Below, one piece after another: positions 5,081 to 5,629 of a stretch of DNA of 5,629 nt; position 1 is the stretch's first letter; each line of letters opens with the position of its first letter. The DNA is taken from assembly GCA_021798675.1 (NCBI GenBank), contig JAJZGE010000156.1, positions 1-5,629 of the forward strand. The letters are read 5' to 3'. Position numbers and translations under genes: made by a program. The notes under the pieces were generated by a model. The model searched no databases. It was not told the DNA's origin and saw nothing but the letters and a program-made list of their open reading frames with translations. Source of the DNA: Pseudomonadota bacterium (GTDB lineage Bacteria; Pseudomonadota; Gammaproteobacteria; Xanthomonadales; Rhodanobacteraceae).

Positions 5081-5629
5081 ATGACCAACGCCAACTCCGC
5101 TCTCCCGCCCCTGCTGCAACTGGAACGGGTCGCCCGCCGGCGCGCCGGGCGCGCGGCCGTGCAGGACCTGAACCTGGAACTGGCACCCGGCCAGGTGCTG
5201 GGCCTGCTCGGCGTCAACGGCGCGGGCAAGTCCACCACGCTGGCGATGATCGCCGGCGCGTTGCGGCCGGACAGCGGCGCGATCCGCCTGAACGGCGAGG
5301 ATTTCCTGGAACGGCCGGAACGGGCGCGCCGCCTGATCGGCTGGCTGCCCGAGCGCGCGCCGGCATGGGCGGAGTTGACCGTGGCCGAACACCTTGACGC
5401 CCACGGCCGCCTGCGTGGCCTGCGCGCGCCCGAACTGCGCGCTGCCCGCGCCGCCATCGTCGAACGGCTGGACCTGCAGCCTTTGGCGCGCCGCCTGGCG
5501 GGCACGCTTTCTCAAGGCCAGCGCCAGCGACTGGGGCTGGCCTGCGCGCTGCTGCATCGCCCGGCACTGCTGGTACTGGACGAACCGGCCAACGCGCTCG
5601 ACCCGGTGCAGGTCGGCTCGCTGCGCAAG
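5081..5629 (+). CDS. ABC transporter ATP-binding protein, CcmA/GldA/NatA-like (partial, runs off right edge)
   Basis: This is the nucleotide-binding subunit of an ABC transporter that couples ATP hydrolysis to an integral-membrane partner, which is not in the window. The 183 visible residues contain Walker A GVNGAGKST (44-52), the ABC signature LSQGQ (143-147), Walker B LLVLDEP (163-169) and a D-loop with NALDP (171-175). The H-loop is beyond the edge. The Q-loop region reads IGWLPERAPAWAELTV, with Glu where most ABC ATPases have Gln; this 'GYLPE..p.y..lTv' form is typical of the CcmA/GldA/NatA-like exporter class, which is usually followed by a multi-spanning permease gene. ATG 5081 is the first start in frame after the divergent region and leaves a short N-terminal tail before the ATPase core, but no good ribosome-binding site precedes it. 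The transported substrate cannot be inferred. Confidence 0.93.
   Translation, partial: MTNANSALPPLLQLERVARRRAGRAAVQDLNLELAPGQVLGLLGVNGAGKSTTLAMIAGALRPDSGAIRLNGEDFLERPERARRLIGWLPERAPAWAELTVAEHLDAHGRLRGLRAPELRAARAAIVERLDLQPLARRLAGTLSQGQRQRLGLACALLHRPALLVLDEPANALDPVQVGSLRK

Noticed and set aside
4948..5557. Minus-strand frames opposite the ABC ATPase
   Set aside because: They lie over a gene with intact Walker A, signature and Walker B motifs and have low-complexity Arg/Ala/Ser-rich composition.
1..5629. CRISPR array, tRNA, integrase, transposon ends or toxin-antitoxin pair
   Set aside because: Looked for on both strands; no direct-repeat array, tRNA cloverleaf or mobile-element gene could be supported. 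The transposase-like tail of the desaturase is part of that protein.

Overview
The window is G+C-rich DNA with strong G/C preference at third codon positions. Its gene families (SecB, GpsA, DUF3016, a DesA-type desaturase) and a dispersed CGTCATCCCGGCGAAGGCCGGGATCCAG-like hairpin repeat fit a gammaproteobacterium of the Xanthomonadales, most likely Rhodanobacteraceae (Dyella/Rhodanobacter/Luteibacter type). That placement is an inference from content and was not checked by a search. The content is chromosomal core and housekeeping, not a mobile or defence island.

Left part (1-2027, all on the minus strand): secB, then gpsA 8 bases later, then after an 84-base gap the N-terminal 132 codons of a protein that leaves the window. 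That fragment is tentatively the region preceding the motor of an SNF2-type helicase. SecB is the export chaperone and GpsA makes sn-glycerol-3-phosphate for phospholipids. The tight spacing points to one transcript.

Middle part (2028-3140): divergent from secB is the ribosomal protein operon rpmB-rpmG (L28, L33) on the plus strand. It has a recognisable sigma70-type promoter and a leader of about 160 nt containing a 13-bp inverted repeat. It is followed by three consecutive hairpins: a GC-rich stem, the dispersed repeat, and a classical rho-independent terminator. Then come about 310 bases with no recognisable gene.

Right part (3141-5629): a secreted DUF3016 protein (+) and a membrane fatty-acid desaturase (-) converge on a near-ideal bidirectional terminator with a 16-bp perfect stem. 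Divergent from the desaturase, across a 152-base gap, starts an ABC transporter ATPase (+) of the CcmA/GldA/NatA-like exporter class, cut by the window end.

No undescribed multi-gene system is evident. The items most worth a second look are the structured rpmB leader, the C-terminal extension of the desaturase, which resembles the end of ISL3-type transposases, and the identity of the left-edge gene.
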